A stretch of 64,000 nucleotides of DNA from Polytrichum commune (lineage: Eukaryota; Streptophyta; Polytrichopsida; Polytrichales; Polytrichaceae): NCBI GenBank assembly GCA_950295325.1, contig OX485806.1:34968001-35032000 (forward strand), read 5' to 3'. Under the pieces are notes generated by a model. The model was given only the letters and a program-made list of their open reading frames with translations, was not told the DNA's origin and did no database searches. Shown here piece after piece: positions 48,331-60,429 of this stretch. Position 1 is the stretch's first letter. Every line of letters begins with the position of its first letter. A program made the position numbers and the translations under genes.

Positions 48331-50639
48331 AAATGACTCCGGAAATGGCATAAGAGATCCCATATTAGTTGTGCGTGATTTGGTTAATAATCAATCGGTC
48401 CTTTAGGGACTCGAGTTTTCTTTGCTTAATGATTATGGCCTTCCTTAGAACCCAAATGATTGTGAGTCCTTTGTGACAATGAGGCCACAAGCATGTGCAT
48501 CATGACATGTCATACTTATCACTATATTCGTTAATTTGAAACTTTCTCTTGTCTCAAATTAATATATGGACCACAACAACATGGTCTAATGTTTGGGTCG
48601 TCCTACCTTAACCATCTTGATATGAGTTCTTAATTGGGTTCTTGATATGAACACCCACTTCAAAGTATTTGCATCTTACAACATTCTCCAATATTTGTGT
48701 GATTTTATCCATGTTCTTATATTTGTAACTGTCTCAAAATGCCGAAAAAGTCCCAAATTAACGGCTTATGATGTTTTTCTGTCACGGTGTGTTGAATGAT
48801 AGGTTTACAAAGTGTGCACGCGTGTCATGCCCATGTTTCCACTTTGTTTGTTTGCCATGATAGAAGGTGTGCAAGGTGCATGGTAATCTATGTCCATGGC
48901 GATGGTGGAGGGGTAGGCAATTGCAAGCTCAAAATAATATTTGTTTGCCTCTACTTGGTGTTTACTTTATGGGAAACAATCTTGTATAGGCTTTGTGTCC
49001 AATATACATGTTCTTATAGGTGTCGAAACCATCCTTGGAACCCCATGTAACATGGCAAGTTCAAAAGTTCCAATGATGAAATGTAATTTACTTTTTGTGC
49101 CACCCCAACGTAGTTACATTATCATGGGTTTCAATCAACAATTGTACAATATGTAGCACTTTTGTTTTAAAAAATGAGGATTAATTAGTGTTGAAGGTGC
49201 CACAATATTATGGTAAGTCACAAACCAATGAGGGGTCCCCAATGTGAGATAAACTTTTGGAATCTAGAGTACCTACCTTAGAAGTGATTTGGAGACAAAT
49301 CATTTCAAATACCTAATTAGCAAGATCAAGGTGACAATGGCACCATCAACCATATTGTCAAGCTTAAACTTGTCAAGAGCTATCTCCTTCATAGCCATGG
49401 GTTGCTTTTGCTTAAAGTCCCATATGTCATGAATGCTATAAAGCCCATTTATGTGAAGGAGGATGTCTCTAGTTTTAGAATACCACGTCAAGTCATTATT
49501 TTGTTGGCTTAGTTGAGAGTCATGCTTAGGTGTGACGTCTCACCTTTGATGGGATTGTTTGGTTCCAACTTCCACTGTGTGCATCTCGGAGGGTTGCCCC
49601 ACTTCGTGGTTCATGTCTCGGCGGCCTTGTATGTTTTTGTTTATTATTTATTTAATTATTAATATCACTTTTAGTTAATTTTGAAGACAAGTTAAATTGT
49701 TTCCCAATTGTTCACCATGTGTGTTTTCTTGACAATGGGGTTGTCCTTAATGTCTCTGAAACTTAGAAACTCATGTTTTGGTGAGGGGTTTTTTCCCCGA
49801 TGTTGATAATTTATAGTGTTCAAGCGTGTTCATGTGATGTTGGAACTCCTCGTTTTGGTGAAATGAAGTGTAATGAAAATGAATTTCATGGTAAATTGTT
49901 GAAGAGACACCTAAAATGGTGCTTGCTCTCGAAAGAAATCACTTTTATATAAGTGTCTCTTTGGCCAAAATCTAACCCCCCCCCTTTCAACTCACCAAAA
50001 TTGGGGGTTTTGACACCACAAATTGAACGCTACCTAAACATCATAGAATGTCAAAAGTGGGCGAACTCCTACCAAAAACACGAGTGTCTGAAAGATAACT
50101 ATGATGAACTACTATATAAGGTCTACGTAACAGGCAAGAGGAGAGTGGACGTCTCGTTTAAGGTCTCGCAACCTGTCATCCACTTTCCTCTCACCCATTA
50201 TGCGGCACAACCACCAACCATGAATTAATTATGAATCTTGGGCACTTCCAACCGCCAATACGACATCCATTAGATTGCAAAACCACACAAATATGGTGGT
50301 CGGCGAACATGGAATACAAACATTCAAAATCGTGGTAGTTGTGGTGTTGCTTTTGCTGTTGTCGTTTGATGTTTTTCGTCCCCAGATGTGCACATCCCTT
50401 ATCATTTTTGAACAAGTGGGTTGTCCCAAATATACTCAAATACCAATTCAATCTTCCCAAAGATGTAAACCATAAGTCAGTACGACGGATGAAATGTCCT
50501 CTGCATGGATAGAACGCAATGCAAGCTAGTTGTTAAAAGTGCCCATCACTTGCAATGAGCGAGCGACTGAAAATGCGATTTATTATATTACATTGTATTC
50601 TAAATTGTTCAAAAGGGGTGCGTTGCCACCCCTGGGTAA
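48331..50639. other. Spacer with dispersed repeats, no supported gene
   Basis: It contains the repeat at 50266-50393 related to 43683-43820, and a short inverted pair around AGAGTGGACG/CATCCACTTTCCTCT at 50140-50195. Translations on both strands look non-coding. Confidence 0.45.
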
Positions 50640-51224
50640 TCATGGGTTGAAGATTACTTCCAAGCCGCAGAGTGTGGAGTAGTGTAGTAGTTGTTGTAGT
50701 AGTAGTGGTGGTGTAGGGGAGTACAGAGACAGACAGACAGACAGACTCTCACTTACATACTTACCTGCGCCAGGCCAGGGCGCCCCTGATGATGTCACAA
50801 GGAAGACAGGGGAGTAATGAAGTTCCTGCGATGTTGTTTGTCTGCCATCCTGGACGGACCTACCTACCTGCAACGTACTACGGTCATGCTCCATCGATCG
50901 ATCGCTCCATGGCGATGGTGGAGACCTCTGTAAGTAAGGAAGTAAGTAAGAAAGTAAGTGAGTAAGTGAGTGAGTGAGTGCAAGTTCAAAATATCCTGCA
51001 GGCGGCAGCAGCAGCAGGCCAGCGGAGCAGCTGCAGTAAGTTATAAGTACACGTACACACACTGCCCTGGGAGGACTGACGACGCATGCGGAGGAGAGGA
51101 GAGGAGGGGAGGGGGAGTCTGCTCAGTTCTGCCTCGCTCCATCGCTCGCAGGCTGGCAGCCATCAAGTGCTGTTGGCTGCACTTGAAGGCCTCTCTCTCT
51201 TTCCCAGCTGGATCCAGCCCTACC

Positions 51225-51850
51225 TCTTACTACTTACTGTAGCTTAATAGCTGCTTACATACAGTACTAAGTAGTTATATAGGCCCGGGTGGCAACTGAT
51301 CATCTCCCAGGCTTTTAGAGTTTTACAGCTGTTTAGATCACTATCTAAATCACTTCTTTAATTGATTGTAAAAGAATTGATGATGTGTTATTGTTGCGGA
51401 AAGAGCAGGAGCCACATAATGGTGTGGAAAGAGAGCAGCGGAAAGAGGAATCTGTTGATACCGTTTGTATCTGAATTTTTGTGAACATGTAAGTAGAGCT
51501 ACTGCTCCTTAATAGCGTTTTTAGGAGTTCCAGCCCTGCCACTGCGGCTGCCGCCTTAAGCCGCCTTATCACTGCAAGAACTGCTTGCTGCTTACTGTGA
51601 CTTAGCTGCTTACATACAGTAGTTATAGGCCCGGGAGGCAACTGATCTCCCAGGCTTTTTTGGATGTACAGCTGTTTAACCTTCAGAATATCTAAATCAA
51701 GTCTTCCTTAGTACTGTTGGCAGTGTAATTAATTCATGATTTGTTAAGATGTTATTGCTGCAGAAAGAGGAGCAGCATCGTGCTTGGAGAGAGAGCATTG
51801 ACAGGAATCCAATATTGATACCAGGTGTGTCTGAATTAGTGCCAGAATAT
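51225..51850. repeat. Tandem duplication upstream of the EXORDIUM-like gene
   Basis: TAGCTGCTTACATACAGTA, AGGCCCGGG, CTCCCAGGCTTTT and TACAGCTGTTTA at 51248-51336 recur in the same order at 51604-51680, followed in both copies by GTTATTG-TGC-GAAAGAG and GATACC-G-TGT-TCTGAATT blocks. The offset is about 360 bp. Confidence 0.75.
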
Positions 51851-52591
51851 ATTTAAGTGCTGCTTAACAATGTTTTAGGAGCGGCTCCAAGACACGCTTC
51901 TTCGGAGTGCTGCAGATACCTAAGCTTAACACAGTGGCGTCCTCGGGGTATAGTGGTAGGTAGCTAACAGAAGGTAGTGTAGTCTGCATGTCCTTCATCA
52001 ATTCGGCAGTGTGTCTGTCTGTCCGTCCGTCCCTCGGCCTCACTCTCCTCAGTGATCAGTGACCGGGACTCCTCCACCACCTCCATCGCCATCCTTGCCA
52101 GCTGCACGTACACTGCGCGCGCGGCCTTTCTTTCTTGCCGTTCTTTCAGCTCATAAGGAGGCAGCCATGCCCTACGTTCCTCACTTTTAGCTTAGGAGTG
52201 TTTCCGCAGGCAGCTCATCTGCGGCTTGCCCCTCGGTTGAATTATTAGTAGTTTGTGAAGCTTTTCCATAGGAGAGGAGTGGGCCTGTCGAAGTTTCGTC
52301 TCTGCCGAGTTGGCCATTACATGCCAGTTTTTGTTGCAAGCGGTTTGCGGAGTCCCTTGTGGAAAGAAATTGCACGAGCCGTTTCGTGTTCAGCAGCTCA
52401 GCCGCATTTGAAGCTCATTAAAATCTTTAGAGACTCGGTAATGCCTGTATAGTTCCCTTTAGAAAGAAATTAGAGCTATTGTATTAATATACAAAGAGCT
52501 GCTTTGTTGTCGCGTGGTGGAATCAGCATAAAGTGAGCGATCCTTCCTGTCACAGTGAGGAGTGGTCGGTAGTTAGTAGTAGGCGCGCGCG

Positions 52592-52612
52592 GTATATATA
52601 TATATATATATG
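52592..52612 (+). promoter_or_regulatory. Candidate TATA box of the EXORDIUM-like gene
   Basis: A TATATA run in a GC-rich setting (preceded by GGCGCGCGCG) is followed by GA-rich sequence (52621-52640), about 395-410 bases before the start codon. It is the only strong TATA element between the upstream duplication and the gene. The long TA run could also be a plain microsatellite. Confidence 0.45.
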
Positions 52613-53004
52613 CATATCTAGAGAGAGAGAAGGAGAGAGAATAGCTAACCGTCAGAAGGGAAGCTGATAAGAGGTAAGGAAAGAACGGAGGAGGACCCCT
52701 TCAATCCGATTTGCCTCATTCTCCCCCCAGATTGCACGACCTGTGCAATCCTACTCATCCCATTGAGGTCTGTTTCAACTGTGCGAAATTATCTGAAAAT
52801 CAGATTTGACACTTATTGAGGAAGAAGTCTCGATCCTACGATCTTTCAATTTCCGGTTTGAAAGATAATACGATAGAGCTTACAGTGGTTAATAGAGAGG
52901 AGAATTAAACATCAAGAAGAGGCGCTGGAAGCAAGAGGTGTTGCAATTTTGAAATTCGTAAACTCGAAGTCTGAAAGGAAGCAAGCGAGAATCGCTGTAA
53001 TTTA

Positions 53005-54075
53005 ATGGCGAGTCACGCTATTTTTGTGACCGTCGCGATCCTCGCAGCAGTTATCTCGCTCTGCGCTGCTAATGAAGGCGGAGCATCCCTAACGAAGGGT
53101 GCTCACAAACTCCACGTTTCGCCTTCGGAATCGGTGTACCGTCCGTTCCGGCCATGGCCGAAAGTAACAGGTGATCAAGCACATGTAACCGACTCCAAGA
53201 TTCTTGTGAAGGATCCGGTGATCAATATGCAGTATCACATGGGACCGGTGCTGACATCGGCGATCCATGTCTACATCATCTGGTATGGGACGTGGAAAAC
53301 GTCGCAAAAGAACATCATCCGGGACTTCCTGGCGTCCATCGCGTCGCCAGCGGCAGCGCCAGGCCCTTCAGTGCAACAATGGTGGTCGACGGTGCAAACG
53401 TACACAGACCAGACAGGCGCGAACATCAGCGCCACGATTTCTGTAGCCGGAGAGCACATCGACAACTACTCGCACGGCACAGTATTGTCGCGCATGAGCG
53501 TACAAGAAGTGATCAGAAGCTCCTTGAAGGAGAACAATGGAACACTTCCAGTTAACGCGAAAGGAGGCCTATACATGGTGCTCACGGGGGAGGATGTCAT
53601 GATGCAAGATTACTGCCGAGCCGTTTGCGGTTTCCATTACTTCACGTTCCCCGCCAAGGTCGGCTACACGCTCCCGTATGCGTGGATCGGAAACTCCGGG
53701 AAGTTTTGTCCTGAGACTTGTGCGTATCCATTTGCAATTCCGCAGTACATGGCGTCGGCGATGTCGCCAATGAAGAGCCCCAACAATGACGTCGGAGTGG
53801 ACGGCATGGTGAGCGTCATTGGCCACGAGCTTGCTGAAATTTCGAGCAATCCACTAATCAATGCGTGGTACGCTGGTGAGAATCCCTCCGCTCCGAATGA
53901 GATTGCCGATCTTTGTGAAGGCATGTACGGGTTGGGAGCGGGCGGAGGTTATCCTGGGACCGTGGCAATTTCTCGCCACGGTGCAAGCTACAACGTCAAT
54001 GGCGTCCGCGGAAGGAAGTTTCTTGTGCAGTGGCTTTGGAACTCTCAGTTGAATTCTTGCCAAGGCCCTCACTAA
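53005..54075 (+). CDS. EXORDIUM/PHI-1 family secreted protein
   Basis: This is an intact intronless gene of 356 residues, typical for the family (phosphate-induced protein 1 domain). Family members are apoplastic proteins linked to brassinosteroid- and carbon-dependent growth; the biochemical role is not settled. Residues 1-22 form a signal peptide with hydrophobic core IFVTVAILAAVISLCAA. Conserved blocks follow: YHMGPVLTSAIHVYIIWYG, then QWWSTVQTYTDQTG, MVLTGEDVMMQDYCRAVCGF, the Cys-rich WIGNSGKFCPETCAYPFAIP, then DGMVSVIGHELAEISSNPL, and EIADLCEGMYG. HELAE looks metalloprotease-like but is a family motif without proven catalysis. NIS and NGT are possible N-glycosylation sites. The ATG is the first after a purine-rich leader. 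No lesion is seen and codon use is GC-rich. Confidence 0.93.
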   Translation: MASHAIFVTVAILAAVISLCAANEGGASLTKGAHKLHVSPSESVYRPFRPWPKVTGDQAHVTDSKILVKDPVINMQYHMGPVLTSAIHVYIIWYGTWKTSQKNIIRDFLASIASPAAAPGPSVQQWWSTVQTYTDQTGANISATISVAGEHIDNYSHGTVLSRMSVQEVIRSSLKENNGTLPVNAKGGLYMVLTGEDVMMQDYCRAVCGFHYFTFPAKVGYTLPYAWIGNSGKFCPETCAYPFAIPQYMASAMSPMKSPNNDVGVDGMVSVIGHELAEISSNPLINAWYAGENPSAPNEIADLCEGMYGLGAGGGYPGTVAISRHGASYNVNGVRGRKFLVQWLWNSQLNSCQGPH

Positions 54076-54514
54076 GTAAGGAGGCAAGCTTACGAGTCAA
54101 TCTTCGTGGCTATGTTCCCACGCTTGCTTTCGTACCACCAACCATGACTGACACTTGAGAAAAAGGTTGTGGAGGATTTCTGGCCCCTTTTCTGGCAAAT
54201 TTTGCAAGGAAAATATGTTGAAAAGCTCGGAATACGTCTTCATCTACTTTGTTCGGCGATCTATTTCAATTTTTTCTCGTGGTCAGCTGCAATGTGGTGA
54301 CCGAGACAACAAGGACAGCGAGGATGATAATAGTAGAGAACAGAGCTTTTTACACCACTTGTCGTCACTAGCAATACGTCGGGCCCGCCTTAATCACGGA
54401 CAGCTATCTCAATTTATATCTCGATTCTGCAGCTGCGCAGGCTTATGGAATTGAGAGAACAACATGGATATCTCTTCTGCTGTTTTGAGCCACATCGAGG
54501 CCACACCCTCATGC

Positions 54515-54780
54515 ATCGGCAGACACCAATGAACACCGAACGGAGCTAGTAATCGTTCTTGCTCAGGTTAGTTTGGGAGGTGCTTGCAGCCATGAGCACC
54601 AACACACTGGTGCTCTGCAGAATCTGAGGTTTTGTAATATCAGCTTCATCGGCAGACACTGATGAACACCGAACGGAGCTGGCAGGCGTTATTCTTGCAG
54701 CTCGAGTTAGATTGGGAGGTGCTTGCCATGAGCATCAATGCACAGTGGTGCTGATCCGCTGCAGAGCTTTTTGTAACATC
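54515..54780. repeat. Tandem duplication in the EXORDIUM-like 3' flank
   Basis: CATCGGCAGACACYRATGAA followed by CACCGAACGGAGCT, TTGGGAGGTGCTTGC and CATGAGCA occur at 54513 and again at 54647, an offset of 134 bp. They lie 440-700 bp after the stop codon and may belong to the 3' untranslated region. Confidence 0.75.
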
Positions 54781-55487
54781 TGAAGCCACCGAGCTTCAGT
54801 GACTGCAATGCCTCACAACAAGTTTTAAAGCTTGGTGTGGTGGCATTTTCGTCCTTCGCAAACTTTTTGTCGTTTAAACTTGGAATTAGACTCTTCTTTT
54901 CCTTCCTTCTGCTTCTGCTGGCAGAACAGATCAGAGCAGATTATGCATCATGTTCTGAAATCTGTGAGTGACAAATGAGATTGCAGCTGGTCTAAACAGC
55001 TACAATCGATACGGCGGTGATGAATTCACAAGCGTCTCCGCACCGCATTTTTGCCTTTTTTTTTTTTTGTGCAGGGCTGTGCATTTAGAATGGTAACTTC
55101 AACCGAGTCTACTAATGTTGGGTTATGCTTGTATGTGTGCTACATTTCTTTGACGATAATTTCTTTGAATCTTAATAGGTAGCTTGCAATTTCCTTGTGC
55201 ACTAGATCCAGATATCATTCTATGACTGCGTATATGTATGAGCTTTGATCTGCCCCATTAGTCCATGAAAGATGTTTTTGTTATATCTCGTGTGCTTCAG
55301 AAAGTATGTTTGACAAGGAATTCCTAATATTCTTTTACACGAGTAAATAGAGCAATGCACCTTAATCTGACGACTAATCAATTACCCATAAATGGGCGTG
55401 TGTATGAAGATAATCCAATTGCCATTATCCCAGCATTACACTCCACTTATATAAGTGAACCCAGATATACAATTGAAATAAAACCCA

Positions 55488-55714
55488 CTCCACAAAATAT
55501 GATATTTAGTGTTACTTACTATAATTTGGAAGTACGCAATGCTATAATTGTCTACTGTGCATCTCATTTTTTTACCAACCATGATTGAATTGGTTGTTTG
55601 GACACTATAGAACCTTAACACCTTTATGAGGTAAAAAAATACATTAATAGTAAAAATATATAGGAACATGTCACTCCAACAGTAAGTCACACTAAATATC
55701 ATATTTTGTGTAGT
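55488..55714. mobile_element. MITE family F, copy 2
   Basis: The left end (CCACAAAATATGATATTTAG) and right end (ACACTAAATATCATATTTTG) are inverted. The interior matches 8705-8952 (TTGGTTGTTTGGACA, AGGTAAAAAAATACAT). Confidence 0.6.
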
Positions 55715-56996
55715 TACTTTATCCGAATGGCCAAGAAAGTGAGATGCATACATATAATTTTCTCCACCTTGAACTTACTCATTGACATATGGTCCTGTGC
55801 CGTCTTGGTCATTTTCAATAGTGCATATGACACTTCACTTTAATGCAACCCCCCATCTTTTTGGAACGGTGGGGAAAGATGGGGTGAGGGGGCCACCACC
55901 ACAACTACCACCATGTTGTCTGTTGTATAAGGTAGTGGCTTATGTTCTTAATCAGACCCCTTAATCTTAAGATACCAACAAACATACACTTTTCACAACC
56001 ATAACTAAATTAAGGGTGGTCCGATTTTCAATCTGGTTTTTGCTCATGTTTCATTGTAGATTTGCTAATGCAATACGAGTTTTGTTGAGTAAATCTAATT
56101 GGTAGAAGGCGGAGGACATATAATACGAACCAAATGACACCCACATACCTCAAAAAATTCCTTGTGTGTGGACCTTATCCCTCTCCGTATGTTGTCTTAT
56201 ACAACCTTCTAGTCTTACTACCTCCCTATTTCTCACCTTCTACATGCTTATTTGCACTTTAAAAAAAGGCAAGATGAAGGATTGCCTTGGCAAACCCTAC
56301 AATACCTTAAACCCTCAACTTCTACTTGCTCATTCTTAGCTATGAGAAATCCAAACAAGTGAGATCAATCCTTAGATCCTTAGAACCTTAATAAGTGACG
56401 GCATGGCGGCTACTTTGGCCTTCCCAAATCTCCCCACTTCACTCCATAGCATTTAATGGGAGATCCACTATGGGGATTATGTGTTCTTACCACTATCATA
56501 ATTCTCTTCCACTACGTGCTTTCATAATATTTTCCAATAGTAGGTTTCTAATCCATCATTGTAATTCATAAATTTCAAAACCATCTAGTGGAAGGAAACT
56601 ACATTGTTTATAACTCTAGTGTCACTTGCATAGAAGTGTCAATTGATATGTGTTGAGGCATATGCTAGGCTACCCTTGTCACTAATGACCAACAATTTGT
56701 TCAATAGTGTAATCTCATGACATTTAGCATTCTAGTGTGCTTATTAATAATACCTTGTCATTAGTATGTTCAATAATATTATGAGGTCCATGCATGGGTG
56801 AACAAGTGTTAGCACATCACACTATGACATTAAAATGTGATTACATCTTCGTCTTGCACACTAAAATGTAAACACATGTCACTTGCCATTAATATGCTCA
56901 ATACTATATTTTTCTTGCATACTAAAATGAAAAACTACTATCTCAAGCACTCCAATGTGTGACACTAAATATCATATTGTAAATAGTTATGCACAA
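55715..56996. other. Spacer with repeat J/K fragment
   Basis: 55990-56165 matches 27235-27425 (GGTCCGATTTTCAA, CGAACCAAATGACACCCA). A decayed E/F-type end is at about 56958-56985. Nothing else was identified. Confidence 0.45.
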
Positions 56997-57624
56997 GGGT
57001 CCAAGCATGGTAAAGTGGACCAAAAAAATGCTTTGGTATACTAAAGCCCAAATTGTTTTGGTCAAATGCCTAAAAGTAGTAGCAAAATGTTGTTTGAATT
57101 GGATATACTTTTCATGATGACCTCTATTGTTGTGTTAAATATTCAGATGTAGAATATCAAGTTGAGATCTTGAAAACTTATGATTAAAAAAGAGGCTTAA
57201 AAGCAAATTGTTGAATATGGTTTTGAACGTAAATTTTATGACCTTAAATATTTTGAAGTTCGATTTTATTTATTTATTTACTATTATTTTCATATTCTTG
57301 AATTCAATATAAACTTGAGGGCTTCATTGGAAATTTTTTTAGAAAACCATCAAATTTCTTTAATTTTATTTCAAAATAGAATAACTTTTAGACAATTTCT
57401 TGTTCAATATCACCTACTTGACTTGCACCATCTTCTAAAATATGTAGATTTAAAAAAAAGTTTTAATCATCATAACTACTTGGCTTTGTAGATCAATATG
57501 TTTCTTCAAAGTTTATGATTTTTTTCCCCTCTCACATAATTCAAAGTTAGTGTACAGTTTTGAATGACTTTCACTTAAACCTAGGCAAGGATCAAGAGTT
57601 ATCCACTTTACAGTGCTTGCACCC
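56997..57624. mobile_element. Inverted-repeat element family B, copy 2
   Basis: The ends are GGGTCCAAGCATGGTAAAGT and ACTTTACAGTGCTTGCACCC. Read on the minus strand it is collinear with 15519-16133 (for example AAGTAGGTGATATTGAA and TAGGCATTTGACCAAAA-like blocks). It is non-coding. Confidence 0.8.
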
Positions 57625-58597
57625 ACTACAAAAAGTTATTTATTTTGATAAATATTATCATGTTGACAATTAATAGCCGTGACACTACTAGGCCTCGAAG
57701 TAGATTCTAGTTTAGACCTTTTTGACATTAAATACCATAATTGTTATAGTGGTAAGACCTTACAATTCATGTAGCAGTTGCAAATCTCAAGAAAGTAAGG
57801 GCATTGATGATGTGATCATCTTTGCAACACTCTACCTAGGGAGGATGTTCAAGGCAAAGAGGGGGAACTATCACATATGAACGCACCTCTTATCTATCCA
57901 ATATAAAAATTTAAAACACTATATTAGAGATGTTTTTTGGCATTTTGAGACATTTACATATATAAAAACATAGAACATTCATGTACATATTAGGGGAAGG
58001 TGTGTGGAATTCAAACATGCAAACTTTTATGAGTGTTGATCTACATCAATCCATGCACAAATGAAGGCATAACTCAATCAAGAACTCATGTTAGGATGGT
58101 TTAGGTAGAAGAGCACAAACATGAGATAATATTGGAAGAGAAAGGTTATATTCATATTACGGAAAATTAAAAATCGAATGTCTAGTCAAAGAAATGAAGT
58201 AGCAAACGAGCGCCACATAACCATTTTGGATAGTGCGATCTAAACTAAGCCTACTTATGTACACTATCTATGCTAATTGTAGCCTTTCTACTTTGGCAAT
58301 CATGTCTTGTTCTTACGTCGCTACTTCTTTTGCTCGCATGACCTCCACGTTCTAGAAAATTTTCTGTTATGCGGTTGTAGCCAAGGTCAGGATGAGGACC
58401 CACCATGATACATTTAGGAGGTCAATGAGAGCCCAAATTATAGGAGGATGAATTTGAATGGGATGTCATTTGGGAAGACGATTGCCTTGCACTTCTACAT
58501 AGGGCGTAGAAACATTCCGATTAAATGGATAAGGCACCTTTAGAATGGTTGGTATCAGATTGGGCGCAACCTACAAACAAATGGAACAAGTGAAGGA

Positions 58598-58617
58598 GGG
58601 GGGGGGGGGGGGGGCAG
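58598..58617. repeat. G homopolymer run
   Basis: About 18 G with a single C nearby; a likely sequencing-sensitive tract. Confidence 0.8.
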
Positions 58618-58796
58618 GGGGTTAGTTGGAGAAGGAAAATGAAACCTAAGTTGAACGAAAGCAATGAAGAAACGTGGGATGACAAATGCAACTTGGTGGA
58701 GGGTATAGCATACCTTGGGATGTGGAACGGTCGGGGTGGAATCGGCACGAACATGCAACGGATTGCACAGGGGACTGGGGACAAGCATAACCAGTG

Positions 58797-59072
58797 TCAG
58801 TCACATGTCCATCCAAAGACGTTGGTGAGGCGCCATGTTGTTGTTGGACCAAGATGGGGAGCCCTGGTCACAATCACACGCACGGGCGATCCCTTTGAGT
58901 GGAGATGGGGATAGGGACGGGGACAATGAGGGGTGCAAGATTTTTTTGGGCGAGGGGGTTGTCCACGGACTCCTTGGAGTAGTCGATTCATGGAGGCCGC
59001 GTTGTAGGCCTCGTCATAGAAGAGGTTTTGCAAGTTGGAGTTGCTAACAACTTGGACCAAGTCCTCAAAGTA
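58797..59072 (-). CDS. Unrecognised protein, candidate last exon
   Basis: Read on the minus strand after acceptor TTCACCAG| the frame opens YFEDLVQVVSNSNLQNLFYD then EAYNAASMNRLLQGVRG and ends in a stop at 58797-58799. The first 35 residues have the look of folded protein; the tail is Pro/Arg-rich. Phase 0 fits the exon at 59208-59495. The family is not recognised. Confidence 0.4.
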   Translation of the reverse strand, partial: YFEDLVQVVSNSNLQNLFYDEAYNAASMNRLLQGVRGQPPRPKKSCTPHCPRPYPHLHSKGSPVRVIVTRAPHLGPTTTWRLTNVFGWTCD

Positions 59073-59207
59073 CTGGTGAATAAGAAAGGAACCAAAACAT
59101 GGAGAAGAGGGGGAGAAGGGGGGCATATGTAAAATATACATTCAAAAAAATAGTTACACACAACCAAACAAATTCTCTCAATTAAATTTATTATATTTTG
59201 CATGAAC

Positions 59208-59495
59208 ATACAACTCTTTGTACATGTAGTCTTTCGGTTCCATGTAACTCTCCCCTATTGGGTTACTTTGTATGAATTGGGGGATGTAGAAGCCGCTCCC
59301 TACGGGCGCATGAAAGTATCCCCAAAAGTCGATCCAAAAATGGTTTTGGACCTTCCGGACCCTCCACGTGGGGCATACTATGTAGTTGGAGGTGGGGTTC
59401 AAGATGTTCTTGGAGGGGTTGTCATGCACAATGAGGGTGTTGTCATGGGTGGGACGCAAATCATAGGGGCATCCTATTATGGTGAGGTGTTGGTC
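59208..59495 (-). CDS. Unrecognised protein, internal exon
   Basis: The minus strand opens after acceptor ATTCTAG| with DQHLTIIGCPYDLRPTHDN and continues through HDNPSKNILNPTSNYIVCPT and NHFWIDFWGYFHAPVGSGFY. There are 96 codons without a stop and with strong third-position C bias. The proposed donor is TAT|GTTCAT at 59207, phase 0. No domain family comes to mind; transposon-encoded accessory protein is one possibility. Confidence 0.5.
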
Positions 59496-59525
59496 CTAGA
59501 ATATGGGTTGCAACACCTTCAAAAA

Positions 59526-59963
59526 TTATAGGTTGACATTGGAGTTATTCAGCTTCTTAACCACTCTCCTGTCTAGGTCATCAATGTCCTGCACGACTCC
59601 TATCCTAAGACCATGCAAGGGGGCTTGATCCCCTTGAATATGATTTCTACAAATGCATGGGTGTTCTCCGATTTCATGGAGCTTTAGACGGTCTTTTGCC
59701 ATTTTGATTGGGCCATCTAAAGGAAATAGCAAAGTTAGGGTTGTAAATAGATGAGCCTGCTCTTGATGTATATAGGGAGCCTGCCGTAGTCCATGTTCTT
59801 GGACATAAAGAAGGGTACCGTCTGGGCTTCTAGACAATGCACACATTGGACCAGGACCATGTTGAGGTCTAGAATCAGGAACCGCTGTGGAAGGGGTGGG
59901 CAAAATTGGGGGAGCGGACATGCCATGCTCCATGTGAGGGGGAGCAATGACACTATGCTCCAT
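59526..59963 (-). CDS. Unrecognised protein, upstream coding segment
   Basis: This is a minus-strand open frame whose later part, GPIKMAKDRLKLHEIGEHPC to QDIDDLDRRVVKKLNNSN, looks coding and could splice at AAT|GTCAAC in phase 0 to the exon at 59495. The first part (about 59735-59963) is ambiguous between two frames, and an intron may separate them. Exact boundaries are unsure. Confidence 0.35.
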   Translation of the reverse strand: MEHSVIAPPHMEHGMSAPPILPTPSTAVPDSRPQHGPGPMCALSRSPDGTLLYVQEHGLRQAPYIHQEQAHLFTTLTLLFPLDGPIKMAKDRLKLHEIGEHPCICRNHIQGDQAPLHGLRIGVVQDIDDLDRRVVKKLNNSNVNL

Positions 59964-60114
59964 TCCTACAAGATAAGCGAGTAGAGGATGGCTATGTTAT
60001 GCTAGGTCCATGTCACACATTATTCATGCACATTGTTCATGAGTGGAAAGTAAAACCATGCAAAGGAGGAGAGAAACCAATTGTTACAGAAGGAAATTTG
60101 AAAGCATGCTATCT

Positions 60115-60150
60115 ATCTATCTATCTACACACACACACACACACACACAC
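60115..60150. repeat. ATCT/AC compound microsatellite
   Basis: Several CTAT units followed by about nine AC units. Confidence 0.85.
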
Positions 60151-60429
60151 GCAATGAATGGAAAATGAACGTTTTATTATTGAAAGCTCTATGTAAAATT
60201 TTGTCTAGAATCCGATTTGAATGAGTGGTTCAGAACTTCCTAAGTTGGGCATTACAAAATTGATTTTGCCAGCAAGGTGATTTAAGCATTGCCTCGTGGA
60301 GGAGAACCTTGAGAATGAGCGTCGGGGGAGGTTGAGGCAAGCACATATACAATACAATTGCACACTAACCAAACATGACCAAGGAGGTTTTGGGTGGCCG
60401 ACCCAAACCATGTGGACTCAAGGAATTAC

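Noticed and set aside
50640-51062. 140-codon minus-strand frame
   Set aside because: The translation is Leu/Ser/Pro low-complexity arising from microsatellites (AGAC and AAGT runs) and it lacks a domain.
53815-53845. HELAE as proof of a zinc protease
   Set aside because: It is a conserved block of the EXORDIUM family; the sequence alone gives no evidence of protease activity.
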